Of a DNA stretch of 64,000 bases, positions 45,052-56,913 are shown piece by piece (the first letter of the stretch is position 1; each line of letters opens with the position of its first letter). The notes below the pieces were generated by a model. That model had not been told where the DNA came from. It ran no database searches and saw only the letters and a program-made list of their open reading frames with translations. The stretch is from Mixophyes australis. Lineage: Eukaryota > Chordata > Amphibia > Anura > Limnodynastidae. The DNA lies in NCBI GenBank assembly GCA_036250195.1, contig JAVHZZ010000003.1, positions 19,622,504 to 19,686,503 on the forward strand, in the 5' to 3' direction. The position numbers and the translations under genes are program-made.

Positions 45052-47660
45052 TAACAGTCCCTGTTTTTATTACACAGCACAACGTACACTGGCTTTATAG
45101 GATAACATACAGTATGTCTCGGGGCTCTTTAACATATTGCTGAAGATTATTTTGCTCTTGTTTGTAACTGTTTATATATCAGAAACATTATATTTAAATT
45201 GTAACATCATCAACTGGTAAGATTGTGTTCCATAAATTCTTCTTTCCATTACAGCTGTCAATCTCACCCATTTCTTACAATCATTTGCTTTTTAACAACT
45301 TCGGCTGAAAGGAAAAATAAAGTTAACGCGAGAATAATACATATTAAAGAGTAATATTAGAGTCATGAACTGGAGTGTTGACATTGATAAATGTTTGTGC
45401 ATTCAGCACCATGAGTGTCCATTAAAATCCGCGTGAATGTCTGGATGGGCAATATGAGGAGGGGGCGCCAGTTATAACATAGCGAAGGTCAAGTACATTT
45501 TTGAGCACAACTCAGTCTATTTTAACACGGATACATAGATTTATGTCATGTTATTATCAATCAAGAACGTGCATTGAAACAATAATACTTGTAGATCCCA
45601 TTTTATGCATTTGACGCGCAGTACATAAAATGGCTGTGAAATTCCATTCACTTTTAAATGATCAGCAATTTAAGTGGCTCTTCCGCTACTGTGGAACTAC
45701 AGGTCCCAGCATCCCCTGCAAGCAGAAAGTTGGTCTTGAATTTCCTTCCCCACCAGCTGGAGAGCCATAGAGTGCCAGCGGTTTGTGACTTATACATATG
45801 ATATATTGCCTGTGTGCTAAGTGCTGAATTACCGACGTGGCAATAAAAGTGCCTACCTGGGGCTCAGTCGATGGGGGTATTCAATTGACCACAAAAAATT
45901 TTAAGACCGCGTTAAGTCATTTTATCGCAGTTTTTTTTTATCATTTTCGAGTTGGTTAGTTTCACCCGCCATTCAATTCCATTGTTAACGCTCCGTTTTG
46001 TTTTTTTAACAAACGGTCCTCTCGCGCTCCAGTAGGAGGTCTATTGAAAATATAGGGTGTGCGAGAGGCAGCCACATTAAAAGTTATTCAATTGTTTTTT
46101 AACGCGGAGTGTTAAACTGGCCAATATGCTGTTTTACCTCGCACCTCTTTGGGGTGTGATAAAAATAAAAAACCTCTGAAAACTATTTGAAATCATGTAA
46201 TAATGAGAAAAAAAATAGATAAACTATGTTTATCACTTATGCCTAACATGTAAAAGTTGATTTTCTTGTTAAAAAATAATGAAATAAAAAAAATATAAAA
46301 AAATAAATAAATCACTAGTTAAATATATTTATGTATGTTTTTGCTACAAATATGTTTGTACTAATGTGTTTTGCCATGGAATAGATGATTGTATAGTAAA
46401 AAATAGTTAAATAAAAAAATATGCTAAAGAAAGTACTGTAATGTAGATATAATCAATGTGTAAGGTAATCTAATGTATGAAAATGTATGCAAAACCTTTT
46501 TTTTGTGTTATACATGACCGTGCTAAAACTCCCCTTTACTCCCCTAAAAACTAGAAAACTCAATGATTAACACGCGGGGGGCAACGTTCCCTCTTTTTCA
46601 ATTGATTTGCACGATTTTTCACTCTGCGTTAACTAAAAATGGTTGCTATAGCAATTAAACACCCACCAATATGTCCTAAATGGTCCCAAGGATATTTGGC
46701 AACACCTCGGCTGTCGTCTACCACACTGTTGGGTTGCATGCCCCCAGTAGGCAGTTTTCTGGCAGTACGCTGAGCTGTGTGGTTTGTGCAACGAGGGAGC
46801 TGATAAAGTGGCTGGTGACGTGTGCGCAATAGGGACGGATTAGTGCATAGTGGCTGACAATTGGGCTTTCATTGTAATAATCATGCGGGCACATTGCTTC
46901 TGCCATAGAACAGAGGTAATGTCCTAATGTACAGTTATTACATACAACACAGCTCTGCTAAAAAAAACACAGAGGTGATAAATGACTTTGGAGTACGGAG
47001 AGGGCAAAAGAGCGACACACACACTGTTTGGCAATGATTAATCTCATGACCAAGCATTCGCTCCATCCCAACACCTATCCTGGGCATTCCTCCCCTTTAC
47101 AGATGACCGTGTAACGCCACAGAGAGAAGGTACATATGGAGGAAAGAGTGGAAAGGCGAAGAAGAAAACCTTTTTTATTAAATAACTATTCTCCTGGCTG
47201 GTTGCCTAACACAACCTAGACAGCAGTCACCATGACCGTGTTATTGGGTGAACCGCTGGCATGGTCCCACTCTGACCTGATGTTTCTCTTGCCCACGGGT
47301 ACAGAACATAGCAACCGTTCTGGATTTAATCCAGCCTGCTGCACTCTCCTGCTGCCTCCATCAATCATCTCTCTCCCCTATGGCGCACCGCGCTCCTGGA
47401 GACCTGATAGAAGCAGATAACCCCAAAGCCTATATGATGTGAAACGAGGCAACTATATGAAGGGCACAACTTGGGTATCTCCACTGCAGCTGGGAAGGTG
47501 AAATTCCAGGGAGAGTTCTGATGCCCTCTAAGACCTTGCAGGACCAAGGGTAACTTGCTGATCTTTACTACCAACATTTTACATAATGATCTGAACAAGA
47601 ATTGTTTTATAATTCAATTTAATTTGAAATAAGGATAGAAGATAACCCATATTTATGATA
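45052..47660. other. Repeat-poor or unclassified sequence
   Basis: An actacaggtcccagcatcc phrase at 45693 with a ccagctggagagcc phrase at 45755 looks like a decayed hAT MITE. gggggtattcaattgacc at 45873 resembles a MITE terminus. 46140-46500 is AT-rich. No gene recognised. Confidence 0.4.
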
Positions 47661-47666
47661 ATGCAG

Positions 47667-47727
47667 CCTATCAATTCACTAGGAATGACTGAGACACTAC
47701 GTCACAAATTCCTAGTGAATTGATAGG
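47667..47727. repeat. Perfect 20-bp inverted repeat, 21-base loop
   Basis: CCTATCAATTCACTAGGAAT at 47667-47686 and its exact complement at 47708-47727. Confidence 0.95.
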
Positions 47728-47849
47728 TTGAATACCGGCTGCTTCCAATTGATGTAGGTAACTGGCCCGATCTACAGTAATATCTGGCCTCTCTGATGCT
47801 CATTTTGGCAGGGACAGAGGGCCTGATTCATCATCCAACATAACCTGCA

Positions 47850-48160
47850 TAGGGGCGCAAGCAAGATTTTTAAGGGGGGGTTTCCTCCCCCAAAAAAACA
47901 TAGAGAGAGCTGTTGCGCTTGCATGCCCGCGCATGCGCAGGAGCTCCATTTCAGGGGCACTGCACTGAAAAGCAGCTGCGGCGCTGTCAAAGAAGCGTCC
48001 GCGGCAGTGCTGTATTGTACTACAATACACCACCGCCGCGGACGCTTCTTTGACAGCGCCGCAACTGCTGTATAGTACAGTGCCGCTATGTAGGGACACT
48101 TTTCTTTGCGGAGGGGTTTCTGGAGAACCAGAAGCCCCCCCTGCGTGCGCCCCTGCTGCA
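47850..48160. mobile_element. Foldback element with perfect 28-bp stem
   Basis: Outer parts are inverted-like (taggggcgcaagcaag at the left, cgtgcgcccctg at the right). The arms 47978-48005 and 48035-48062 are exact complements (starting GCGGCGCTGTCAAAG), and pairing extends outward with a mismatch to about 47971/48069. No ORF is meaningful. Probably a nonautonomous DNA transposon; the target duplication is not found. Confidence 0.7.
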
Positions 48161-49841
48161 CACAAGTTGCTTTTTTAAAACAAGTGCGGAACTTAAGCAT
48201 ACACCGGCCTGTATTCAAATCCATGCGGGTCTCAAGATACGTTTCCATTCGGACCTGGGTTCAAGTACACGCTACCTACACAGTACTTATCGTATGTTAG
48301 CAGACAGAAGAGACGTCAGTATACACACATGTATATGTGCAATATCGACTCCCTTCAGAACACGTGCAAAAAATAAAATCTAAAATAACTAAAGCAACTC
48401 ATAACACTATAAAATGCTTAATGGCTGATATCCCTTACTTCACTTAACCTCTTCTATTCATTTAACTACTTGAATGATTGACACGAGACATAAGTGTGGC
48501 AAAGTTAAAGGAGCTTTTATAAAACATGCCGACTCCGAGACTATAGCCGACTCCTCTTCAAAGCGTTGGATATATTCTCAGTCTAAGTACCGTCCCTGAG
48601 GATTGGCTTGTGGTTGCGTTCCTTCTAACCCAGAAGGGTTGTGGGTTCAGTAGTGGGCACGCTGAACCCGAATGTGCGCCCTAATCACTGGCCGTCGTCT
48701 GCACTGCAACTTGCCATCCAGGGTCTCCACCAGCAACTTCCAAGAATACAGCCTGCCTATCCATAGTAGGCACCAGAGATCAACCAACCAGGGAGAGTGG
48801 GCAACTCCACGAACTCCAGAGAGTGATTCTCCTCTGCCCATCCTTCCTATAGACTATACCTCCTCACCTCTGTGACATCAGATAGTTAAACTTTTAACCC
48901 CAGGGGACTAGCTAAAGCTTAGTGATACAGCCTCAGATTTTAATTTGCTTCCTGCTTAATTCAGCCCTCAGTTCTTATAATAATTAATAAAAGTGTGCTT
49001 TAAAAAAAAATATTCATTTTGTTTACATTAAGTACATAAATCGGGATGTTATTAATGCGTACTGTACATACAATCTGTTTTTCTAATGTCTCTTCCTTGC
49101 ATACACGTATACGTGTAGTTTTTAAGATAGAGACGATACTGTGACAGTCATCACTACCAGTCGACACTTACACCTAACCTATAGCTGGTGCAAATGATAC
49201 GGCTATAAAAATCGTACTTACAAGACGCCCAGAGATTGAATCTGCCGCATCCGCGTTGACGCGCCTTCGGCACGCCCTTACTGTACATCGCCTACGATTA
49301 TCCACTTTTTCCATCTCCCCTCTGCTCTTCAAGTTGTAGGCAGTCATGTCAGATGCATTCAGACATGACTTGCAAGCAATTGAGTCCATTGACTGAGGTC
49401 CGTTTCTGAGAAACCACAGACACGGCACCCGCAGAGATTTGATGAACCAGGCCCAGAATCTGTATGAATAGTAGTTTATATTTCTGTTCTCACAAGTGCT
49501 CTTTCTGCCTGACTCCTATAATTGCAGATGAGAATATATCAGCAGCTACCTAATTATATCACACTGACGAGTTTAATAAAACACATCTCAACCGGCAATT
49601 TCTTGTGAGCGTTCTCTAAATGTCTAATCAATGGGAGAAAGCCCTAAAGGTGTCTGAAGTCTCTGGAGTTTACAATCACACAAGTCGACGGTGTTCACAG
49701 AGAATCCTCCGTCAACATCTGCGAATTGTACATGGTGTGAATGAGATGACAGTCTTTAGGCGGCAGGGAGTGTTATATGGCTTGTTGGTCAGGTGTTTAA
49801 TGCACAAAGAGCACGCAAAAATGAAAGTTGACTACATATAA
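48161..49841. other. No recognisable gene
   Basis: Short ORFs only; nothing supported. Confidence 0.4.
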
Positions 49842-49925
49842 CATCATCATCATCACTGGCTATTCATATAGCGCCGCTAATTCTACAGCGCTGTACAGAA
49901 AACTCACTCACATCAGTATCAATGT
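49842..49925 (-). mobile_element. SINE 3' end fragment
   Basis: (ATC)n, then tatagcgccgctaattctac and agcgctgtacagaaaactc: the minus-strand SINE tail. Confidence 0.7.
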
Positions 49926-50027
49926 CCAATTATTTCTTTGCTAACATTTATTTATATAGCACCTACATAAGCTGCAGACAGACCAAGAGGTAACAGAACT
50001 TTGCTGGTAAGTTTACAACCTATAGGA

Positions 50028-50175
50028 CAGGTCTGGCCAACCTGTAGCTCTCCAGGTGTTGTGAAACTACAAGTCCCAGCATGCCTTGGCATCTATTGGC
50101 TGGCAATCTACTGGCAAAGCATGTTGGGGCTTGAAGATTCACAAGGCCTAGAGATCTACAGGTTAGCCAGGCCTG
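50028..50175. mobile_element. 148-bp hAT MITE with exact 8-bp duplication
   Basis: Ends CAGGTCTGGCCAACCTG and inverted CAGGCCTGGCTAACCTG. CTATAGGA is on both sides (50020-50027 and 50176-50183). Interior includes actacaagtcccagcatgcc, a phrase also near 16845, 39208 and 45693. Confidence 0.95.
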
Positions 50176-50476
50176 CTATAGGACAATGGGAGTTTGATAC
50201 ATGAGGTTAAGTGCCACATACTACATATTGGTCCAGGTTGCAATGGGTTAAGTGTTTTGAGGGGCGATATGATCCAGACAGCAGTGTTGGTATGAAGGTC
50301 AGTAGGTTGTTTGAGTATAGAAAAAGAATAAATGTAAGTTTTATGTGTACTTTGTAGAAAGAATAGCCTAAGTTAGTTAAGATGATGGTTCATGAATGTC
50401 ATAACCTTGGTGAGTTTTCAGAGACCCCTTAAAGGTATGGAGGCTAGGAGACAGTCTTTTACAATGGAGGGAGTAT

Positions 50477-50670
50477 GGTGCTTTAGTGGTTAGCACTTCT
50501 GCCTCTCAGCACTGAGGTCATGAGTTCAATTCCCGAACCATAGCCTCATCTGTGTGGAGTTTGTATGTTCCCCCTGTGTTTGTGTGGGATTCCTCCGGGT
50601 GCTCTGGTTTCCTCCTACACTCCAAAAACGTACTGGTAGGTTAATTGGCTGCTTTCAAATTGACCTTAGT

Positions 50671-50709
<39 letters not shown>

Positions 50710-50818
50710 TATGTTAGGGTATTTAGACTGCAAGCTATTGGGGCAGGGACTGATGTGAATGAGTTCTCTGTACAGCGATGCGGAATGAGTGGCGCTATAT
50801 AAATAGCTGATGATGATG
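50477..50818 (+). mobile_element. tRNA-derived SINE
   Basis: Head ttagtggttagcacttctg with gttcaattcc, body, a (GT)n stretch at 50675-50711, and tail cagcgatgcggaatgagtgg with gatgatgatg. It splits the minus-strand LINE. Confidence 0.85.
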
Positions 50819-51469
50819 AGGGGATTCCACAGATTGGGAGCAGGTGATGAGTGTCAGATGCAGATCTTTCGTAGAGAGGTGGGATGAAGTTGGGAGAAAC
50901 AAGATAAGAGATGTATGTAGGTGCAGTTTTTTTAATGGCTTTGTATGTTAGTAGAAATATTTTATATTTCATTTAGTAACTTACAGGCAACCAATGTAGG
51001 GACTGACAGAGAGAATATTATTTGTGAAGGAAAATTAATCTAGTCGCTGCACTCAAAATATATTGATGGGGTGAAAGTCTGGTTAGGGGGTTTTACAATA
51101 GTCAACGCGACAGAATATGAGTGCATGTATCAAAGCTTTGCAGTGTCTTGTGTGGGATACATGCATATTCTCAAGATGTTTCTTAGTATATTTAATAGGA
51201 TTTGGATACAGAGTGGATGTCGGGAACAAAGGACAGTTCTGAGACAAGGATGACATCTAGGCAATGGGCTTGACGAGGTAGAGTTCATTATTTTATTGTC
51301 AAAAGCAAAACGAGATGTCAGGTAGATAGCTTCTTTTGGCTGGTGTAAAGAATAATAACTCATTTTTTGAAAAATTGAGTTTGAGTTGGCGAGAGGACAT
51401 CCAAGATGGAATAGAACAAAGATACTCAGTAGTGTGGGCCAACACAGATGGTGAAAGATTCAGAGAGGA

Positions 51470-52205
51470 TAAATGTGGTTGTCTTCTGCATTTTGACTAT
51501 TGCAATCGCCTGCTATCTGGCATTCTCGACACCCATATGCACACTTCAATTCAACCTAAATGCTGCTGCAAGACTGATCTTCCTCTCTCACCGCTCCACA
51601 TCTGCTGCACCACTTTTCAAATCCCTACACTGGGTTCCTGTGTCCTCCAGAATCCAATATAAATTCTCATCCTTACCTACAAAGCCCTCAACAACACCAC
51701 CCCTTCATACATCTCACATCTCATATCAAAATACTCTCCCTCCACCCATCTTAGATCCTCTGACCTGCGTCTTATCTCATCTCTGGTAACCACCTCTCAC
51801 TCCCCCTTACAAGACTTCTTCCGTGCTGCTCCCCACTTATAGAATTCCCTACCACGCCCAACCAAACTTTCCCACAGTCTTCAAATCTTTAGACGCTCTC
51901 TGAAAATCCATCTCTTTTTTGGAGCTTACCTTATAACCAATAATACTATTCACACTAATGCACCCTCACTACTCTCCCAATCTCCACTATAAGCCACATT
52001 CGCTCCTCTTGTTTAAGCTGTGTCCTCTCCCACTTAGAATGTAAGCTCTCTAATGAGCAGGGTCCTCCATACCCTTTGTTTTCATGTCTGCGTTTATTTT
52101 GTCTATTTTGTATATCTGTATTTTATTTTTGTCCTGTTTTCCCTACTGTACAGCACTGCAGAGCACTGGGGTGCCTTACAAATCTACGATAATAATAATA
52201 ATTAT
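51470..52205 (+). mobile_element. L2-like LINE, 3' end
   Basis: Reverse-transcriptase C-terminal text occurs in two frames: FDYCNRLLSG near 51496, then NAAARLIFLSHRS and FKSLHWVPVSSRIQYKF near 51560-51665, the DYCN..L, NAAARL and LHWLPV motifs of L2/CR1 LINEs. A frameshift lies between about 51530 and 51560. The 3' UTR ends gtacagcactgcagagcac, then an (ATA)n tail at 52190-52210. Confidence 0.75.
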
Positions 52206-52210
52206 TATTA

Positions 52211-53273
52211 TTTGTGTTCCTTTGGGAAGTGATTTTCCTTGTGCCATGAAGCCAGTCACTACCTCCACTGGTTGGGTTATTGTGATCTCAACTCTTTGGT
52301 CATGTCCATTTTGGTTGCATTTGATCATTGCCCCTTGGATATATAACGACTATGCGAGTGGGGTTGGAAAGGAGAAAAAGTCAGATCACAGCGTTTCCCC
52401 GATTATTTCAAAATATTTTCGGCTCCAGTCTTGAATCCATAAGGAACGTCTTCATCTTCCCATTCATCCATAGTAAAAACATGCTACTGTTGTGCACTAG
52501 CCCATATGTAGTAGCTTAAAACCATGTGCAGCTGGGACAATAGACTGCAGTCATTTGAGCTGCTGTGACACCTCTAGCCCCTCCCTGTTTAAGAATCCAC
52601 CAATCCAGACTGCATCTCTGCAGGGCAAGGTTAAAAGCCAGTCGCTCTCAATTAGAGAAGCAGCTCCTATAAATTTCCAGCCTCCTGCAGAGGAGGGAGA
52701 GATTATAATGGGCATATTAATAAAAAGGGCTTAGAGCCCTATTGCTGACATAAACAGGAAAGCAGCCATAAGCAATTTTTTTTTCCGGCAGCTAAAAAAA
52801 TAAACATCAGACATTTTGGGGACATTTTGATAAATGTGTTCCTTAGTTACATATAAACACTCCAGTTATTTCAGCTCAATATAAATATAATATATTAATG
52901 TCATATAGTGGCTTTCCGTGCTGTTAATATGTTTTAATGTTATACAATAATATTTACAGTGACATTACGCTGCCTACGACTGCGGAGGCTTCCAACTTCT
53001 GCAGATATTTTTACCCCGTCCTCATGAATTCCGCGGTGCATCGTACGTAAGTTGACACGTGTTCACACTTCAGCAATGTAGGTCACTCTGCTGTGAGAAC
53101 ATTAAATAAAGATGAAGTTAAATGATGCTCATCTATGAAGCTACCTAGCAAGATTTATATAGGATTATGGAATTAAATCTGGGATAAACGTACATATGTG
53201 ATTAGGAGCGCAGTATATCAATACACTAAAACTTTATTACAGAGGTTGCTACTAAAGAACAACTGTACCTATC
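52211..53273. other. No recognisable gene
   Basis: Nothing supported. Confidence 0.4.
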
Positions 53274-54879
53274 TGTCACTCACCAGACTGTGAGTGCTTC
53301 TTCCCGTATGTTTAGGAACCGCGGTCGTCCACCATCCTGAGGGTCTGCGCATGTGCAGCCCTTTCAAACCTTCAGTACATGTTCCTTTTAGTTAATTGGC
53401 TGATCAGGCAACACTCCCTATTTAAAGCACCTGCTGTCTATCCCTCGTTGCCTGATCTTGGAGTCTCATTCCCCATGAGCCTCTGAAGGTGTTCCTGTGT
53501 TTCCTCGTGTATTCAGCCCAGCTGATTCCTGTGGTTTCCAGACCACTTCAACTCTCCTGTGGTTTCCAGACCACTTCTACTCTCCTGTGTTTCATCGTGA
53601 CTGTTCCAGCTGATTCCTATCCGCTGCCTCCGTGCACTACAGTTATCAGCTCACTTCAACTCTCCCGTGTTTCATCGAGACTGCTCCAGCTGATTCCTAT
53701 CCGCTGCCTCCGTGCTCAACAGTTCCAGCTCATCTCAACTCTCCCGTGTTTCATCGTTACTGCACCAGCTGATTCCTATCCGCTACTTCCGTGTATCTGC
53801 AGTGTCCTGTTTGTCGCTACCCTCCAGTCCTACTCGTGTCTGCAGCCAGCTGATCCGCTCTCCGTGCTTCTACAGTGTTCCTGCCTGTGTCAACTCCTGT
53901 CTGCATTGGATTAACGCTCCGCTGCTGTCTTCTCTGCCATACTGCTTCTACCCTTCAGTGATCTCCAGGTGACCAGTCCTATATACTACTGCTTCCTGAG
54001 TATTGTTCCATCGTTGCTGGTCTACCTACCTGTGCGCTGCACCTACTTGCTTACCGCTTCCATTTCCCTGGGACTTCGCATCCTGCCAGCCTCCTGCCGC
54101 TCAGGTATCCCTGCACTCCTTTCTGACAGCCTGCTCTTCTGAACCACGGTATGCATACTTATCATTGACTGTGCTCGTGTACTGCATACCTTGCTGGACT
54201 GTGTTGTTCTTCTCTGAAGTTGCCTATCCACTGAGACTATTGCCATCATTTGACTGTGTTACCTTGTAGTCTGGATAGTTCCTGTGACTTGTATATTATT
54301 GCAGTGCTGCTCTGTTATTACTACTTTGTGCATATCTTCGTGGGATCAAGTTCAGTGTGCCCGTGTATACTCTGCATTACATTTATCTCCCCGTGCTCCT
54401 CCTCACATATATATTTCAGTGGTACAACTTGCTAGAGGCAGACCACTGATTCCTGTTTCAGTATCCTTCCATATAGCAGTGGTACAACTTGCTAACGCAG
54501 ACCACTGACTTCCCGGATACCTCCACCTGGATTCCGTTCCCTCACCTAGACAGCGGTACAACTTGCTAAACGCAGACCGCTGACTCTCATCACCTACTCG
54601 TTACTTCTGTACATTCCTCCTCACTATAGCAGTGGTACAACTTGCTACCCGCAGACCACTGACTACCCTCACGTTCCCTTTGTCCATTCAGTTCCTCGTG
54701 TACTATTACATATATTTACCAGTGCTGCTAGTCATAGACTTTCCACGAGCATTCTCTACCATCTGCTGTCTCCTGTTCCGTGATCACCCCGCTACCAGAG
54801 TACCATATTACCACCTATACTGCTCTGGTAAGTCCATCACCTGGTGATCCCTGGGTAAAGACTCCTAGTGCCCGTGACA
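53274..54879 (+). mobile_element. 5' LTR of a Tf1/sushi-type Ty3 element
   Basis: Starts TGTCACTCACC and ends CCCGTGACA. TATA-like ctatttaaagcacc is at 53418-53431, and the predicted transcript start is near 53450, where GCCTGATCTT matches the primer site. About three ~82-bp repeats lie at 53510-53810 (agctgattcctatccgctg). Four hairpin repeats lie at 54416-54663. Confidence 0.85.
54416..54663 (+). repeat. Four-copy hairpin repeat inside the LTR
   Basis: Copies of AGTGGTACAACTTGCTA... GCAGACCACT, in which the outer 6-7 bases pair. The third copy changes both arms together (AGCGGT...ACCGCT). The same series is present in the inverted LTR at 57935-58205. Confidence 0.9.
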
Positions 54880-54892
54880 GTAAGATCAGGCC
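54880..54892 (+). other. Primer-binding site, self-priming type
   Basis: AAGATCAGGC (54882-54891), two bases after the LTR, is the exact complement of GCCTGATCTT at 53450-53459, the predicted start of the transcript. Tf1/sushi elements are known to prime reverse transcription from their own 5' end. The gag ATG abuts it. Confidence 0.75.
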
Positions 54893-55825
54893 ATGACAGA
54901 CCCAGATTCGGAACCTACAGCTAAAGAGATGCTGCAGCATCTGGTTACCCGTGTGGAGCAACAGGATGCTCGCCAACAGCTGTTATTACAATGTTACCAG
55001 GCGTTAGCCTCCCAAGGAACATCTGGACAGAGTATCACAGCTAATGTTGAAGCTCCTGTGCTTTCCTTCTTTTCCCCAGTGCCATCCCAGGTGTCTACGG
55101 CTTCCACGCTTCACCTGCCTACTCCGTCAAAGTATGATGGAGACCCCAAAACTTGTAGGGGTTTTCTCAACCAATGCTCAGTTCATTTTGAGCTCCAACC
55201 TCAAAATTTCTCGACTCATCGTTCCAGAGTGACCTATCTTATTTCATTGTTTTCAGGACATGCTCTGGCATGGGCTTCCCCTCTGTGGGAGAGGAACGAT
55301 CCAGTATTACAGGATAGTGCCAAATTCATTTCTATGTTCCGAAGTGTATTCGATGAACCAGGTTGTGTAATCTCCGCTGCTTCCAGCATTCTCTGTTTAC
55401 GTCAGGGTTCTCGTACAGTAGGCCAGTACGTCATTCAATTTAGGATATTAGCCTCTGAACTTCAGTGGAAAACTGAAGCATTAATTGACGCCTTCTGGCA
55501 GGGGCTTTCCGATAAAATTAAAGATGCACTGACTACCCAAGAGCTACCTACGTCATTAGAAGATTTGATTTCCCTCTGCCATCGTGTAGACATGAGGTTT
55601 CGTGAAAGGGAATCTGAAAAAACAACTTCAGTTCAAGCATCTCTTCGCTCAACCCCTCAACTTCGTCCAGCTTCATCCTCTGTGATCCCCATGGAGATAG
55701 GACGTTCCAAATTAACTTCTGAGGAGAGGAACCGAAGAGTAAAGAATAGACTTTGTATCTATTGTGCTGATTCCACACATATGCTCAATTCATGCCCTAA
55801 TAAATCGGGAAATGCCAGGCCCTAA
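54893..55825 (+). CDS. gag: Sushi-type Ty3 Gag, intact
   Basis: 310 residues from an ATG immediately after the primer site to a TAA inside the frameshift signal. An N-terminal coiled-coil-like segment (residues ~10-45) is followed by the capsid-like block typical of sushi/PEG10/RTL Gag ([20 protein letters not shown] at about 78-97, then a [11 protein letters not shown] motif near 204-216). A CCHC knuckle sits near the end ([14 protein letters not shown], about 287-300). It would assemble retrotransposon particles and bind the RNA. It is the best preserved retroelement gene here. The same ancestry gave the domesticated mammalian PEG10 and RTL genes. Confidence 0.88.
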   Translation: MTDPDSEPTAKEMLQHLVTRVEQQDARQQLLLQCYQALASQGTSGQSITANVEAPVLSFFSPVPSQVSTASTLHLPTPSKYDGDPKTCRGFLNQCSVHFELQPQNFSTHRSRVTYLISLFSGHALAWASPLWERNDPVLQDSAKFISMFRSVFDEPGCVISAASSILCLRQGSRTVGQYVIQFRILASELQWKTEALIDAFWQGLSDKIKDALTTQELPTSLEDLISLCHRVDMRFRERESEKTTSVQASLRSTPQLRPASSSVIPMEIGRSKLTSEERNRRVKNRLCIYCADSTHMLNSCPNKSGNARP

Positions 55826-55868
55826 CTAGTTCTGGAGAGGTGAAATTAGGGTCCCTGGAGTCCTCTCC
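55807..55868 (+). promoter_or_regulatory. -1 ribosomal frameshift signal with predicted pseudoknot
   Basis: The slippery heptamer G GGA AAT (55807-55813) is in the gag frame. Stem 1 pairs CCCTAA (55820-55825) with TTAGGG (55846-55851), extendable by CCAGG/CCTGG. Stem 2 pairs the loop bases GGAGAGG (55834-55840) with CCTCTCC (55862-55868). The spacer is six bases. The pol frame is -1 to gag. Confidence 0.8.
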
Positions 55869-56913
55869 ATGTTCTACGAAATTAAAAGTCTGCGCTTTTG
55901 ATGTTACGATTTCCTGTGCTACCAAATCCTTTGAGTCTCAGGCACTGATTGATTCTGGAGCAGCAGGAAATTTCATTTCTAAATCCCTAGGGAATCAATG
56001 GTCACTACCAGTGATTACTCTGAAAACACCTATTACTGTGACTGCTATAGATGGATCACGTCTTATCAATGGTCTCATCACCCAGAGTACGTCTCCAGTA
56101 ACGCTTCAGATTGGTGTGCTACACCTAGAAGAAATTTCGTTTTTAATTCTTCCTGTTACTACAAGTCCGATTGTTTTAGGCCTTCCATGGCTTCAATGTC
56201 ATTCTCCCCAGATTGACTGGCGCACTCCTCAAGTTACGTCTTGGGGAGCTGATTGTCATCATCGTTGTCTCTCCCAAGTCATTCCTCTTAAAATACAGCA
56301 ATCTTCCATTTCACCTTCCTCACCGGGACTTCCTCCTCAGTATGCTTCATTTGCCGATGTATTTGATAAAACTCAGTCTGAACGTCTTCCTCCTCATCGT
56401 TCATGGGATTGTCCGATCGATCTTCTACCTGGCAAGACTCCTCCTAGGGGTCGTGTGTATCCACTTTCTTTACCTGAAACTCGAGCTACATCTGAATACA
56501 TCCAAGAGAATCTCCAGCGAGGATTCATTCGACCTTCCACTTCTCCCGCTGGAGCCGGGTTCTTCTTTGTAAAAAAGAAGGATGGATCACTACGCCCCTG
56601 CATAGATTTTCGTGGACTTAACGCCATTACTATTAAAAATCGGTATCCCATTCCTCTGATTACTGAGTTATTTGATCGCATTAAGGGAGCTCGGATCTAT
56701 ACCAAGTTGGATCTTCGTGGTGCCTATAATTTAATTAGAATCCGGTCCGGTGACGAATGGAAGACAGCTTTCAACACCAGAGATGGGCATTATGAATATT
56801 TAGTAATGCCTTTCGGGTTATGTAATGCCCCCGCTGTTTTCCAGGGCTTCATTAATGAGATCTTTCGGGACTTGTTATATGTATGTGTTGTGTCTACCTG
56901 GACGACATATTGA
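55826..56913 (+). pseudogene. pol: Ty3 pol: protease and N-terminal reverse transcriptase
   Basis: Frame 1, entered by -1 shift from gag; the first ATG is at 55840. Protease: [13 protein letters not shown] at about residues 32-44 of that ORF carries the active-site Asp-Ser-Gly. Reverse transcriptase begins near residue 200, with [21 protein letters not shown] and [15 protein letters not shown] carrying the first catalytic Asp, then [15 protein letters not shown]. The frame breaks at about 56890, just before the YLDD catalytic box, and ends at TGA 56911-56913. The break removes a functional polymerase from this frame. Confidence 0.85.

Larger units (their letters stand above)
49945..51330 (-). 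mobile_element. L2-like LINE fragment with nested insertions
   Basis: Read leftward, C-terminal reverse-transcriptase text appears (KYKIFLLTYKAIKKTAPTYI at about 50975-50915), the region that follows RT in L2/CR1 elements. Upstream sequence near 51050-51180 reads as decayed VDYC...AATRLIF-type sequence. The 3' UTR runs from about 50470 down to 49945 and ends with ttatttatatagcac. It is interrupted by a hAT MITE (50028-50175) and a SINE (50477-50818). Frameshifted and dead. Confidence 0.6.

Noticed and set aside
49945..52205. Twin-priming (5' inversion) of a single LINE
   Set aside because: Both the minus and plus pieces have their own 3' ends and tails, so they are two insertions.
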